This document shows, piece by piece, positions 7,968 through 16,928 of a DNA stretch of 64,000 nt (the first letter of the stretch is position 1; each line of letters starts with the position of its first letter). The DNA lies in assembly GCF_900637905.1 (NCBI RefSeq), contig NZ_LR134472.1, positions 1,550,001 through 1,614,000 on the forward strand, read 5' to 3'. A program made the translations under genes and the position numbers. The notes under the pieces were generated by a model. The model did not search any database. It saw only the letters and a list, made by a program, of their open reading frames with translations, and was not told the origin of the DNA. The DNA comes from Parvimonas micra (GTDB taxonomy: Bacteria > Bacillota > Clostridia > Tissierellales > Peptoniphilaceae).

Positions 7968-9341
7968 ATGAAAAATAGATTTTTACTTATGTTAACGTTA
8001 TTTTGCTTTTTGTTGAGCAATACGTATAGAACTGAGGCAGAACAAAATAATTTGACTGATAATTATAGAATTTATGAACCATTTAATTTATCTGATACTA
8101 AGAATTTGGAATTAACCGGAGAGTCGAAAATAGACTTTTCAAATGCAACTTCAAATGAAAATAAATTGGATGGGATATATAAAGCCAATTATACTCTAAA
8201 AAGTACAAATAATGGGAATTCTACTTTAAAAATGGGGTTAACATTTAATAGCAGCATTGAAAAATTAAGTAAATTTTCAATTAAGATGGATGGTGCAGAT
8301 ATTCCATATTCTTTTAAATTTTTGAATGATAAATTTAAATCTCCAACAGGTAGTGAATTTTATAAAGAGATTGTAAGTAATATAGATTCTCCGGCTTATG
8401 AACCTGTTAATTTCAAAAAAGATGATGTTGGAACTCTTAGGAAATTCAATTTAGAATCGAATAAGGCTGAAAACTTAAAATATGAGATTACAATTAAATA
8501 CTCCACAGATAAGACAAAATTATTCTTATCCGGTGGAGAAGATATAAAAGTTGAAGAAAATAAGAATAATAAAACTTTAATTTTAACTCATGAATTTAGC
8601 GGAAAGAGTAAAACACCTATTCTATATACTATTGGAAAAGATGTAAATATAACAACTAAGGTGTTTTCAGGAGATAAGCAAGTAAATTCTGGATACAAAG
8701 AAAATATTGAAAAATCATCAATTAATGTTGAAAATTTTATGAAGACTATATTTTTAGGAGAAGTTCCGGAAAATGTTCGTCAAAGATTTTCAGAAGATAA
8801 TTTATATGAAATTTTTGTTGAAAACTTTGATAAAATTTTAGGTGGTAGTGGATATGACAGTTTAGGAGTTTTAAAACCAACGGCAGACAAACAAATTGTT
8901 GTAACTTTTGAAACTTCAATTGAACCTAAAGTTGAGAAAAAGTTAAATGTTGAATATCCAATTTCTGCAACTATTACAACTGTAAATAATATTAATGTTA
9001 TGAAATTAAATTTAGAAAGTTCTCCATTTTCTACTTTTGATAGTTTTAAGAATTTTAAATATAATTTATTAGGAAATGATGAATACAAATATATTATAAA
9101 TTCAAATGTAAAGTATTATAACACCAAAAATGGTTCAGAAATAACATTAGCAAAAGCCTCAACAGAACTTATAACAAATTTAGTTTATAAAGAAAAATAT
9201 GTAAAAGGACTTAGCGAAAAAGAGCCAAAATCATATACTAATTATGCACTCATTATGTTAGGAGTTGTGGAAATAGTAGGAGTGTTATATTTAAAAAATG
9301 TTTATTTTAAGAGTAAAAAAGTCAATAGAAGAAAAAGATAG
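7968..9341 (+). CDS. Secreted protein with C-terminal membrane anchor, function unknown
   Basis: The 457-residue product begins with a signal peptide (MKNRFLLMLTLFCFLL..., cleavage near residues 25-28). A long Asn/Lys/Ser-rich extracellular part is predicted to be beta-rich. It ends with a hydrophobic segment (YALIMLGVVEIVGVLYL) and a basic tail, the layout of a wall- or membrane-anchored surface protein. The segment before the helix reads EPKSYTN rather than LPXTG, so sortase attachment is possible only with a variant signal. The start at ATG 7968 has GGAGG upstream; a TTG four codons earlier is less likely. It is transcribed alone between its own promoter and terminator. I do not recognise a family. 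Confidence 0.75.
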   Translation: MKNRFLLMLTLFCFLLSNTYRTEAEQNNLTDNYRIYEPFNLSDTKNLELTGESKIDFSNATSNENKLDGIYKANYTLKSTNNGNSTLKMGLTFNSSIEKLSKFSIKMDGADIPYSFKFLNDKFKSPTGSEFYKEIVSNIDSPAYEPVNFKKDDVGTLRKFNLESNKAENLKYEITIKYSTDKTKLFLSGGEDIKVEENKNNKTLILTHEFSGKSKTPILYTIGKDVNITTKVFSGDKQVNSGYKENIEKSSINVENFMKTIFLGEVPENVRQRFSEDNLYEIFVENFDKILGGSGYDSLGVLKPTADKQIVVTFETSIEPKVEKKLNVEYPISATITTVNNINVMKLNLESSPFSTFDSFKNFKYNLLGNDEYKYIINSNVKYYNTKNGSEITLAKASTELITNLVYKEKYVKGLSEKEPKSYTNYALIMLGVVEIVGVLYLKNVYFKSKKVNRRKR

Positions 9342-9371
9342 AAATCGAAAATTATTTTCGATTTTTTTCAT
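9342..9371 (+). terminator. Rho-independent terminator after the secreted protein gene
   Basis: Ten-base stem AAATCGAAAA / TTTTCGATTT (9342-9351, 9355-9364) with a three-base loop and a T run. Confidence 0.85.
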
Positions 9372-9439
9372 TATATTGCATTTGCAACATACACATTAAA
9401 AAATTTGTTGTAATATTATTTCACTGTTAGGAGGTAATT

Positions 9440-10657
9440 ATGGAAAAAATAAATTTTGATGATAAATTATATAATATTTTAAATGGAAACGAAAAACTTT
9501 TACAGTTTTTTATAAATAATGGTTTTGATCAATTAAAAAATGAAAAAATGTTAAAAACAATGGGTAAAATGGTTTCTTTAAATATGGCTTTAAAAGTTAG
9601 AGGAATTAATAAAGCTGCTTTCGAAGAAAAGCTAGATTTATTTTTGAATGATGAACATAGCACTGTTGATAAATCACTTGAAGAAGAAAAAATTATTTCA
9701 GGTGATGTTATTGTAAAAGGTGTTTTGCCATGCCCTCTAAAAATTCCAATTTTAGAAGCTTTTGATAAATTTGTTGAAGATGAAAAGACGAATGATTTAA
9801 CAATTGGATATGAACTAAAGTCAGCAAATTTAGGTTTAGATTGGATTGAAAATGATATTGATTCCGGAGATATTAATAAGGTTGCAGATATTATGATTTC
9901 AGCAGGTTTTGAGTTATTTTTTGATAAAGATAAATTTGGGAAATTTTTTGAAGAGGATAAATTTTATATAGAAAATAAGCAGATGAATAAAGACTTTGAT
10001 AATGAAAAAATCTGTTTAAGAGATTCAAAAAATATCTACAATATTATTGCAGTAGTTCCTTGTGTATTTTTAGTGAATGAAAATAATCTTAATGGAAGAA
10101 AAATTCCTACTTCTTGGGAAGATTTACTTTTTAGCGGAGATTATATTGATAGTGTAGCGATACCGTTATCTGATTTAGATATGTTTAATGCTTTAGTTGT
10201 AAACATTTATGCAAAATGGGGAATTAAAGGAATCAAGGCATTGGCAAAAATATATAAGAAAAGTTTACATCCTGCAGAAATGGTTAAGAAAAAAGGAGAT
10301 TCAAAAAATAATCCACTTGTTAGTATAACACCATATTTTTTTACACAAATGGTATCAAGAAGTTCTGCACTAAAAGTTGTTTGGCCAAAAGATGGTGCAA
10401 TTGTCAGCCCTGTGTTTATAATGGCTAAAAAGGATAATGAAAAAGCTCAAAAAGTTGTTGAATTTTTTAGAAATGAAGATGTTGGAAAATTACTTTCTTC
10501 AAATGGAAAATTTCCTACTACAGTTTATGGTGTAGATAATATGATGAATAAAGACTATGGATTTTTATTCTGTGGTTGGGATTATATTCATAATAATGAT
10601 ATAGTAAAGGTTATGGAAGAATCTGAAAGGATTTTTAATGAAGAAATATTAAAATAG
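9440..10657 (+). CDS. Cytosolic ABC substrate-binding-protein-like protein with N-terminal DUF1858-like domain
   Basis: A 405-residue protein. Residues 1 to about 70 (NGNEKLLQFFINNGF ... MALKVRGI) look like a DUF1858 domain, a small helical domain often joined to metal or redox proteins. The rest resembles the periplasmic binding-protein type 2 fold of iron or molybdate-type transporters, with PTSWEDLLFSGDY and VSPVFIMAKKDNEKA typical of that group. There is no signal peptide or lipobox, so it should stay in the cytoplasm, which is unusual for a binding protein. It is followed 8 bases later by a GTPase and then by an ABC ATPase without permease. The three form one operon. Function unknown. 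Confidence 0.7.
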   Translation: MEKINFDDKLYNILNGNEKLLQFFINNGFDQLKNEKMLKTMGKMVSLNMALKVRGINKAAFEEKLDLFLNDEHSTVDKSLEEEKIISGDVIVKGVLPCPLKIPILEAFDKFVEDEKTNDLTIGYELKSANLGLDWIENDIDSGDINKVADIMISAGFELFFDKDKFGKFFEEDKFYIENKQMNKDFDNEKICLRDSKNIYNIIAVVPCVFLVNENNLNGRKIPTSWEDLLFSGDYIDSVAIPLSDLDMFNALVVNIYAKWGIKGIKALAKIYKKSLHPAEMVKKKGDSKNNPLVSITPYFFTQMVSRSSALKVVWPKDGAIVSPVFIMAKKDNEKAQKVVEFFRNEDVGKLLSSNGKFPTTVYGVDNMMNKDYGFLFCGWDYIHNNDIVKVMEESERIFNEEILK

Positions 10658-10665
10658 AGGTTTAT

Positions 10666-11367
10666 ATGAATTTAGTAGTATTTTCAGGTCCTCCTTCATC
10701 AGGGAAGACCAGTGTAATAGTAAAGACAATTGAAAACTTAAAAAATAGAGGTATTAAAGCAGGAGTAGTTAAGTTTGACTGTTTATATACTGATGACGAT
10801 TTAATTTATAAAAAAAACAATATTTTAGTTAGAAAAGGACTATCTGGTGCTTTGTGTCCAGATCACTTCTTTGTTTCAAATATTGAAGAGGTTGTTCAAT
10901 GGGGAATTAGTAATGAATTGGACATTTTAGTAACAGAATCAGCTGGACTTTGCAATAGATGTTCACCATATATTAAAAATATAAAAGCTGTTTGTGTTAT
11001 TGATAATTTATCTGGTATAAATACACCTAAAAAAATTGGTCCAATGTTAAAAAGTGCGGATTATGTTGTTATAACAAAAGGAGATATTGTTTCCCAGGCT
11101 GAAAGAGAAGTTTTTTCTTCAAGAGTTGCTTCTGTTAATCCAAGTTCTATAGTTATGAATATAAATGGACTTACAGGACAAGGAACTTATGAATTAAGTA
11201 CTTTATTGTATGATGAAAAGAATTCAATAAATACTGTTAATGGTATGGAATTAAAATTTGCGATGCCGACAGCGTTATGTTCTTATTGCTTGGGAGAAAA
11301 GAAAATCGGAGCAAAATATCAAATGGGAAATATCAAAAAAATGAAATTGGAGGATAAAAATGCGTAA
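10666..11367 (+). CDS. HypB/UreG-like (G3E-type) P-loop GTPase
   Basis: A 233-residue nucleotide-binding protein. The Walker A motif SGPPSSGKT is at residues 7-15. An ESAGLC segment at the G3 position resembles the ExxG(N)LxC stretch of HypB and UreG, and TKGD stands in for NKxD. Two CxxC pairs, Cys96/Cys99 (CNRC) and Cys205/Cys208 (CSYC), could bind metal. G3E GTPases deliver nickel, cobalt or other cofactors to enzymes. No hydrogenase or urease gene is near, so the client is unknown. It overlaps the next gene by 8 bases, showing tight coupling. Confidence 0.75.
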   Translation: MNLVVFSGPPSSGKTSVIVKTIENLKNRGIKAGVVKFDCLYTDDDLIYKKNNILVRKGLSGALCPDHFFVSNIEEVVQWGISNELDILVTESAGLCNRCSPYIKNIKAVCVIDNLSGINTPKKIGPMLKSADYVVITKGDIVSQAEREVFSSRVASVNPSSIVMNINGLTGQGTYELSTLLYDEKNSINTVNGMELKFAMPTALCSYCLGEKKIGAKYQMGNIKKMKLEDKNA

Positions 11368-12367
11368 TCTAAAAATTGAAAAATTAATTGAAAAATATCC
11401 TTTTGTTGAAGTTTTTTTTGAAGAAAATAACTTTGATATTTCAAATAGTAAACATTTATCATTTGCAGAGTATTTACATTCATTTTCTGAAGAAGAAAAA
11501 GAAGAACTTGCAATAGACGAAGAACTGCTTTGTGAATCCTTAGAAATTTATATAAAACAAATGAAAAGTTTTCTAGGTGTTGAAGATGATGAAGTAAATT
11601 CAATAACTTTACTTGCCGGTACAGATAAGTTCGGTAATAGAGAAAACTATGATGAATTTAAAATTAATAAATCAGAAATAGTTTCAATAGTTGGACCAAC
11701 AGGAAGCGGAAAATCAAGACTATTAGGAGATATTGAATGGGTAGCAGATAGAGATACTCCCACTAATAGAAAAATTTTAATAAATGGGAAAGACGCTGAT
11801 AAGAAATGGAGATTAAGTGCTAATAATAAATTAGTATCTCAACTTTCTCAAAATATGAATTTTGTTATGGATTTATCCGCTTATGAATTTATAGAACTTC
11901 ACGCTAAAAGTAGAATGGTTGAAAATGAAGAAGAAGTAATTAACAAAATAATTGTAGAGGCAAATAAACTTGCAGGAGAAAAATTTGACTTAAATACTCC
12001 TATAACTTCATTAAGTGGTGGACAGTCTAGAGCTTTAATGATTGCAGATACAGCAATTTTAAGTTCATCTCCGATTGTTTTGATTGATGAGATTGAAAAT
12101 GCAGGAATTGATAGGAAAAAAGCTTTAGATTTACTAGTAAGTGAAAATAAAATTGTTTTAATGGCAACACATGATCCGATATTAGCTTTGATTGCTGATA
12201 AGAGAATTGTAATAAATAATGGAGCTATTGTTGCGATACATAAAACAACTGAAAAAGAAAAGGAATTACTTTTAGAACTTGAAAAAATGGATAATGTTAT
12301 TCAAGATTTAAGAAAAGAATTAAGATATGGCAACTCACTTTCCAATTTTAAAATAAATTCTAAATGA
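11360..12367 (+). CDS. Orphan ABC-type ATPase with N-terminal DUF1858-like segment
   Basis: A 335-residue protein. The first 70 residues (KLIEKYPFVEVFFEENNFDIS...) again look like the DUF1858/DUF542-like helical domain found in the first gene of this operon. The ABC core follows: Walker A GPTGSGKS at 112-119, signature LSGGQ at 218-222, Walker B IVLIDEIENAG and an H-loop in MATHDP. The C-terminus is a short coiled coil. There is no permease gene anywhere nearby, so this is unlikely to be a normal transporter. With the GTPase and the cytosolic binding-like protein it may form a soluble machine for metal or cofactor handling, which is inference. Confidence 0.75.
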   Translation: MRNLKIEKLIEKYPFVEVFFEENNFDISNSKHLSFAEYLHSFSEEEKEELAIDEELLCESLEIYIKQMKSFLGVEDDEVNSITLLAGTDKFGNRENYDEFKINKSEIVSIVGPTGSGKSRLLGDIEWVADRDTPTNRKILINGKDADKKWRLSANNKLVSQLSQNMNFVMDLSAYEFIELHAKSRMVENEEEVINKIIVEANKLAGEKFDLNTPITSLSGGQSRALMIADTAILSSSPIVLIDEIENAGIDRKKALDLLVSENKIVLMATHDPILALIADKRIVINNGAIVAIHKTTEKEKELLLELEKMDNVIQDLRKELRYGNSLSNFKINSK

Positions 12368-12396
12368 TTGACTTTTTTAATTTGCTGTATTATAAT
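12368..12396 (+). promoter_or_regulatory. Consensus sigma-A promoter for the tandem membrane-protein genes
   Basis: TTGACT (12368-12373), 17-base spacer, perfect TATAAT (12391-12396), starting right after the stop of the ABC ATPase gene. Confidence 0.88.
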
Positions 12397-12442
12397 ACTT
12401 TTATAAAGTATATATTGTACAGTGAAACAGGAGGAAATTATT

Positions 12443-12859
12443 ATGAAATCGAGAACAATTTCTGTTTTAAGCATATTTTTGTTTATAATATCATTTTTTC
12501 TTTTAGAAAATATAATGTTAAATCAAGAGTTTACATTTAATTATTATAGATATATGTTAATTAATATTTTTAGAGTGAATAAGATATTGTCACCACCTGA
12601 ATATGGTTTGACTCATATATTTTTTTACAGCATATTACTTTATTCGATTTTAAATTTAATTTTCTGTTCAAACAAAATATATTTAATTATAAATCAAATA
12701 TTTTTGAGTATATATTTTATTCTCAATATATATCCAATAACTATAGGACGTGCCGGTTTTGAAGATAATATTTCAATGATGTATTTTTTTACAAATATAT
12801 TGATAATAATTTTGCTACATCTTATTAATTTATACCAATTTAAACATCTTAAAAATTAA
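12443..12859 (+). CDS. Small four-helix membrane protein, tandem copy 1
   Basis: A 138-residue, very hydrophobic protein with about four transmembrane helices. The start at ATG 12443 has AGGAGG upstream; a GTG seven codons earlier lacks a ribosome site. A conserved-looking NIYPITIGRAGFE segment lies between helices 3 and 4. The next gene codes for a protein of exactly the same length and layout, with LYPVVFGKVELL in the same place, so the two look like diverged tandem duplicates. I do not recognise a family and give no function. Confidence 0.7.
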   Translation: MKSRTISVLSIFLFIISFFLLENIMLNQEFTFNYYRYMLINIFRVNKILSPPEYGLTHIFFYSILLYSILNLIFCSNKIYLIINQIFLSIYFILNIYPITIGRAGFEDNISMMYFFTNILIIILLHLINLYQFKHLKN

Positions 12860-12898
12860 ATTTTAATAAATAACAGATTTTATATTGAGGTGTTGGTT

Positions 12899-13315
12899 AT
12901 GAATATTGCTAAAAAATATTTTATAAATTATTTATGGATTGTAAATTTTGTTATATTTACTTTACTTATGTTTATGTTGGATTATGTCGATTTAAATCAT
13001 GAGTATATATACAGTATTGATAAATATTTATTTTTAAAGGTTTTGCCTATAATTGATGAATTAAATGGAGGAACATTCATTATAGTATTCATATTATATA
13101 TGACATTCTCAATTTTGTATAAGATAAATTATAAATTTTTAATTATAAATTTATGCTATGTAATATTTCAATTATTAGCAATATTATATCCAGTTGTATT
13201 TGGGAAAGTTGAATTATTAGGCTATAAATCAATTTTCTTATTTATGATTATAATAATAATTCATTTTATTTTGATTTTTATTAATACTTTTCTTATAAAA
13301 TTTAAATATGATTGA
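12899..13315 (+). CDS. Small four-helix membrane protein, tandem copy 2
   Basis: A 138-residue membrane protein with about four helices. The start at ATG 12899 has GAGGTG seven bases upstream; a TTG three codons earlier overlaps that site. Its length, helix spacing and the YPVVFGKVE motif match the preceding gene, though overall identity is low. It is probably transcribed with copy 1 from the promoter at 12368 and ends at the hairpin at 13323. Function unknown. Confidence 0.7.
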   Translation: MNIAKKYFINYLWIVNFVIFTLLMFMLDYVDLNHEYIYSIDKYLFLKVLPIIDELNGGTFIIVFILYMTFSILYKINYKFLIINLCYVIFQLLAILYPVVFGKVELLGYKSIFLFMIIIIIHFILIFINTFLIKFKYD

Positions 13316-13322
13316 ATATTTT

Positions 13323-13350
13323 AAAAGGAGGAATTTTAATTTCTCCTTTT
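13323..13350 (+). terminator. Hairpin terminator after the tandem membrane genes
   Basis: AAAAGGAG (13323-13330) pairs with CTCCTTTT (13343-13350) around a 12-base loop; the right arm supplies the T run. Confidence 0.7.
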
Positions 13351-13365
13351 ATATTGCAAAAAATG

Positions 13366-13374
13366 TGGTATAAT
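13366..13374 (+). promoter_or_regulatory. Extended -10 promoter of the U32 gene
   Basis: TGGTATAAT at 13366-13374, the same extended -10 as at ahpC, without a good -35 box. The transcript would start near 13381, 48 bases before the chosen start. Confidence 0.55.
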
Positions 13375-13428
13375 AAACATATCTTTACACATTTTTATAA
13401 AGATATAATTTTTATTGTGAGGGATTTT

Positions 13429-15837
13429 ATGTTTGAACTTTTATCTCCGGCGGGGTCTATGGAATCCTTGAAAGCCGGAATTCAAAATGGTGCAGATGCT
13501 ATTTATCTGGGCGGTAGCAGTTTTGGAGCAAGAGCTTCTGCAACAAATTTTGACAATGATGAGCTTATAGAAGCTGTAAAATATGCAAAACTTAGGAATG
13601 TTAATATATTTGTTACGGTTAATACATCTATTAAAGAAACCGAAGTTGAAGAATTGATTTCTTATACAGATTTTTTATATAAAATTGGTGTGGATGCAAT
13701 AATTTTATCTGATATTGGAGTTGCAGAAGTTTTAAGAAAAAGATATCCAAATATGGAACTTCATGCATCAACTCAAATATCTGCACATTCATTAAATGAC
13801 GTTTTAGAATTAAAAAAAGTTGGATTTAACAGAGTAGTTCTTGCAAGAGAACTTAGTATAGAAGAAATTAAGGAAATCTGTGATAATGTTGATATAGACA
13901 TTGAGGTATTCATTCACGGAGCAATCTGTATAAGTTATTCAGGACAATGTCTGATGAGCTCAATGCTTGGAGATCGTTCAGGAAATAGAGGCCGTTGTGC
14001 TCAGCCTTGTAGGCAAAGCTATAAATTGATTAACAAGACAACAGGAAAAATTATTGATGTAAATGGAAATTACTTATTGAGTCCAAAAGATTTATGTAGT
14101 ATAGAAAACATTGAAAAAATATTGGATACTGGTGTTAAATCTTTAAAAATTGAAGGAAGAATGAAAAGACCAGAATATGTAGCAGTTGTTACATCAAGAT
14201 ACAGAAAAACTATAGACAATTACATAAATAATAAAATTACAGATGATAAAAAGGCTTTAAAAGAAGATTTAGAAGCTATTTTTAATAGAAAATTCACATC
14301 AGGATACCTTATGAGTAAAAACGGTTCTGATATAATCAATTTAGATAAGCCTAATAATGTTGGAGTAAAAGTTGGAGAAGTTTTAAGTTTTAACTCCAAA
14401 AAGAACAAATTGAAAATAAAGTTATCCGGCAAACTTTCGAAAGGAGACGGTATTAATTTAGGTGGAGGAAGTATTGGTAGAATAATTAAAAATGGTGAAA
14501 TTTTTGACTTTGGAGTAGCTGGAGAAATTATAGAAATTGATTTTGTGAAAAATATAAAATCTAATACTCCTGTTTACAAAACTTCTGATAAATTATTGGT
14601 AGATAATGCCAATAAATCATTTATAGAAGGAATTGAGAATAAAAAGATAAATTTAAAATGTGAAATTTTTATAAAAGTTGGTGAAAAAGCAAAGTTTATT
14701 TTAGAAAATATTGAAGTTTATTCAGACGAAAAAATAGAAAAGGCAAATGATAAAGAAGCTAAAATAGATAAGATTATTGAAAAATTGTGTAAAACTGGTG
14801 GAACTCCTTACAAATTCGTTTTTGATAATATATTTGTAGATAAAGATGTCTTTGTTCCAGTTTCAGTATTGAATAATCTTAGAAGAAAAGCAATTGAAAA
14901 ATATGAGGAATATAAACTGGATTTTTCAAGTAAAAGGATTATATATTCTTATAAGAATTTTAGCTATCTGAAAGATAAAAAAGTATTTAATGGAAAGATT
15001 ACATTAAAAGTACATAAAAATTCTCAACTTGATAAAATTTTAGAAAATCCGGATATATCAGAGTATATAAGAGAAATTTATACTGAAGATTTTACTTTAC
15101 TTGAAGAATATTATAATAAATTTAAAACTATTGGGATAAATTTAGTTTATAGCGCTTTAGGTGTTATAAGAAATGAAGAGTATTCTATATTAGAAAAATA
15201 TTTATCTAAAATAAATAATGAAATTTTTAATAAAGTTCAAATATCAACTTGGGGTTCAAAAAATTTTTTTAAATCAAAATTTGGCGCTAAAAAATTCAAT
15301 ATAGACACATATTTTAATATTTATAACTCATATTCATTGAGATTTTTTGAAAAATATTTTGATGCTGAAGATATAACAATTTCACAGGAAATAAATAAAT
15401 TTGAAATAAAAAGTTTATTGAATAAATCAAAAGAAAAAAATGCAAATGTTGATATGATAATTTATGGACATACAAGAGCAATGCTTACGGAATACTGTGC
15501 AATGGGTGTTTTGACAAAAGATTGTCACAAAGATAGGCGTTGTGCTGAATGTGCAAGAAGTGACTATATTTTAAAAGATATGGAGAATAGAGAGTTTAGA
15601 TTATTTCAAGATATATTTTGTAGAACTGAAATAAGAAATCATATTACACTTGATTTAAGAGAAAATATAAATGAAATATTTGAGCTTGGAGTTGACAGAG
15701 TAAGACTTGATTTTACTTATGAAGATTCTGATATGGTCTATAGAATTTTAAAAGAATGTGTTGAATATTTAAAATATTCAAAAAAATTTAATTATAAAAA
15801 TGTGTTTAAAGGGCATTATATAAATTCAGTTAATTAA
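13429..15837 (+). CDS. U32 family protein (peptidase/RNA hydroxylase type) with DUF3656-like region
   Basis: A 802-residue protein. The N-terminal half has the U32 barrel motifs: ELLSPAGSMESLKAGIQNGADAIYLGG at the start, STQIS, and the cysteine-bearing signature GAICISYSGQCLMSS...NRGRCAQPCR (about residues 160-195). The middle and C-terminal parts resemble the DUF3656 extension, with a second cysteine cluster near the end (CHKDRRCAEC). Members once called collagenases include RlhA and TrhP, which hydroxylate 23S rRNA or tRNA, so an RNA-modification role is likely. The start at 13429 is chosen because the longer frame to 13312 would run across a terminator and a promoter; GAGGG precedes the ATG. 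Target RNA not determinable. Confidence 0.85.
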   Translation: MFELLSPAGSMESLKAGIQNGADAIYLGGSSFGARASATNFDNDELIEAVKYAKLRNVNIFVTVNTSIKETEVEELISYTDFLYKIGVDAIILSDIGVAEVLRKRYPNMELHASTQISAHSLNDVLELKKVGFNRVVLARELSIEEIKEICDNVDIDIEVFIHGAICISYSGQCLMSSMLGDRSGNRGRCAQPCRQSYKLINKTTGKIIDVNGNYLLSPKDLCSIENIEKILDTGVKSLKIEGRMKRPEYVAVVTSRYRKTIDNYINNKITDDKKALKEDLEAIFNRKFTSGYLMSKNGSDIINLDKPNNVGVKVGEVLSFNSKKNKLKIKLSGKLSKGDGINLGGGSIGRIIKNGEIFDFGVAGEIIEIDFVKNIKSNTPVYKTSDKLLVDNANKSFIEGIENKKINLKCEIFIKVGEKAKFILENIEVYSDEKIEKANDKEAKIDKIIEKLCKTGGTPYKFVFDNIFVDKDVFVPVSVLNNLRRKAIEKYEEYKLDFSSKRIIYSYKNFSYLKDKKVFNGKITLKVHKNSQLDKILENPDISEYIREIYTEDFTLLEEYYNKFKTIGINLVYSALGVIRNEEYSILEKYLSKINNEIFNKVQISTWGSKNFFKSKFGAKKFNIDTYFNIYNSYSLRFFEKYFDAEDITISQEINKFEIKSLLNKSKEKNANVDMIIYGHTRAMLTEYCAMGVLTKDCHKDRRCAECARSDYILKDMENREFRLFQDIFCRTEIRNHITLDLRENINEIFELGVDRVRLDFTYEDSDMVYRILKECVEYLKYSKKFNYKNVFKGHYINSVN

Positions 15838-15866
15838 TTTTTGAAAAAATGAAAATAAAGATAAAA

Positions 15867-15908
15867 AAGTAGTATTTTTAAATTTTTTTAATACTACTTT
15901 TTTTGTTT
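15867..15908 (+). terminator. Rho-independent terminator after the U32 gene
   Basis: Ten-base stem AAGTAGTATT / AATACTACTT (15867-15876, 15890-15899) with an AT-rich loop and a T run. Confidence 0.9.
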
Positions 15909-16062
15909 AGTTAATAAATATATGGATCATTTCCAGAAAAAAATTTTTAAAACATTGAAAAATAGATAATTTTTTGATAAAATTAATGTTGAGATGATAA
16001 TCCTGTCTTTTTAATATTTGTTATATTGATAGGATATTCATAGTAAAAATAGGGAAGTGTAT

Positions 16063-16431
16063 ATGAAAAAAGGAGATATTATTGTTATCTTTACTTTAAT
16101 TATTATTTTTTGCTTTTCATTTGTATATATAAATAAAAGTTTTATAACAACCGAAGATAAATATATAAGTGTTCAAGTAAATGGAGAAGAAATTAAGCAG
16201 ATAACATTTGGAAAGGAAAAGAAAGTTTATCCTATAAGAACTTCTTTTGGACTTAATATTTTAGAAGTAGATAATGATGGAGTTAGAGTTATCGAAGCGA
16301 GTTGTCCCGATAAACTCGATGTTAAGTTTGGAAAAATAAATAAAGTTGGACAAGCAATTATTTGTATGCCAAATAGATTGGTGATACAAATAAAATCAAG
16401 ACAAAATAATGATTTGGATGTGGTAAATTAA
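16063..16431 (+). CDS. NusG domain II (NusG_II) containing membrane-anchored protein
   Basis: A 122-residue protein with one N-terminal transmembrane helix (DIIVIFTLIIIFCFSFVYI) and an extracellular beta domain of the NusG_II type (VQVNGEEIKQITFG ... IEASCPDKLDV ... IICMPNRLVIQI). The two cysteines in ASCPD and IICMP are typical of this group. The family commonly sits beside a Gx transporter gene, as here, and often near FMN-transfer or quinone genes; its molecular role is not established. The start at ATG 16063 has AGGGA seven bases upstream. The stop overlaps the next start by one base (TAATG). Confidence 0.85.
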   Translation: MKKGDIIVIFTLIIIFCFSFVYINKSFITTEDKYISVQVNGEEIKQITFGKEKKVYPIRTSFGLNILEVDNDGVRVIEASCPDKLDVKFGKINKVGQAIICMPNRLVIQIKSRQNNDLDVVN

Positions 16432-16928
16432 TGAAAGCAAAAAAAGTTATTTTAATTTCATTATTTGTTTCAGTTGCTTTAATAGTATCATTATTAGAGT
16501 ATTATATTCCAATACCTATTCCAAATGTAAGATTAGGGCTGTCAAATATAATAATTATAAATTCAATCTTACTTTTCGGTTTTAAAGAAACATTTTTTAT
16601 TTCATTTCTTAAGGCGATTTTATTAGTAATAATATTAGGAAATCCTATAAGTTTTATATATAATTTTTCAGCGGGATTTACAAGCATTGTTACTATGTAT
16701 ATATTAAATAAGTTTTGTAGTAAGTATTTAAGTTTAATAGGAATAAGTGTTTTGGGGTCTGTTTCTCATGTTATGGTTCAAATACTGGTTTCTATGGTTC
16801 TTTTAAATACAAGAACTTTGATTAATTTTATTCCTTTTTTAGGTATAATTGGAGTTTTTACCGGAATCTTGGTTGGTATTATTTCAAATTATATGTATAA
16901 AATTTTAAGAGGTAATTATGTCAAGTAA
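16431..16928 (+). CDS. Gx transporter family protein (heptaprenyl diphosphate synthase component I-like)
   Basis: A 165-residue membrane protein with five or so helices. The segment YYIPIPIPNVRLGLSNIIIINSILLFG is typical of the family first named heptaprenyl diphosphate synthase component I and now grouped with ECF-type S-component-like Gx transporters. It is translationally coupled to the NusG_II gene upstream and overlaps radC by 11 bases. The ligand is unknown. The old name should not be taken as evidence for prenyl synthesis. Confidence 0.82.
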   Translation: MKAKKVILISLFVSVALIVSLLEYYIPIPIPNVRLGLSNIIIINSILLFGFKETFFISFLKAILLVIILGNPISFIYNFSAGFTSIVTMYILNKFCSKYLSLIGISVLGSVSHVMVQILVSMVLLNTRTLINFIPFLGIIGVFTGILVGIISNYMYKILRGNYVK

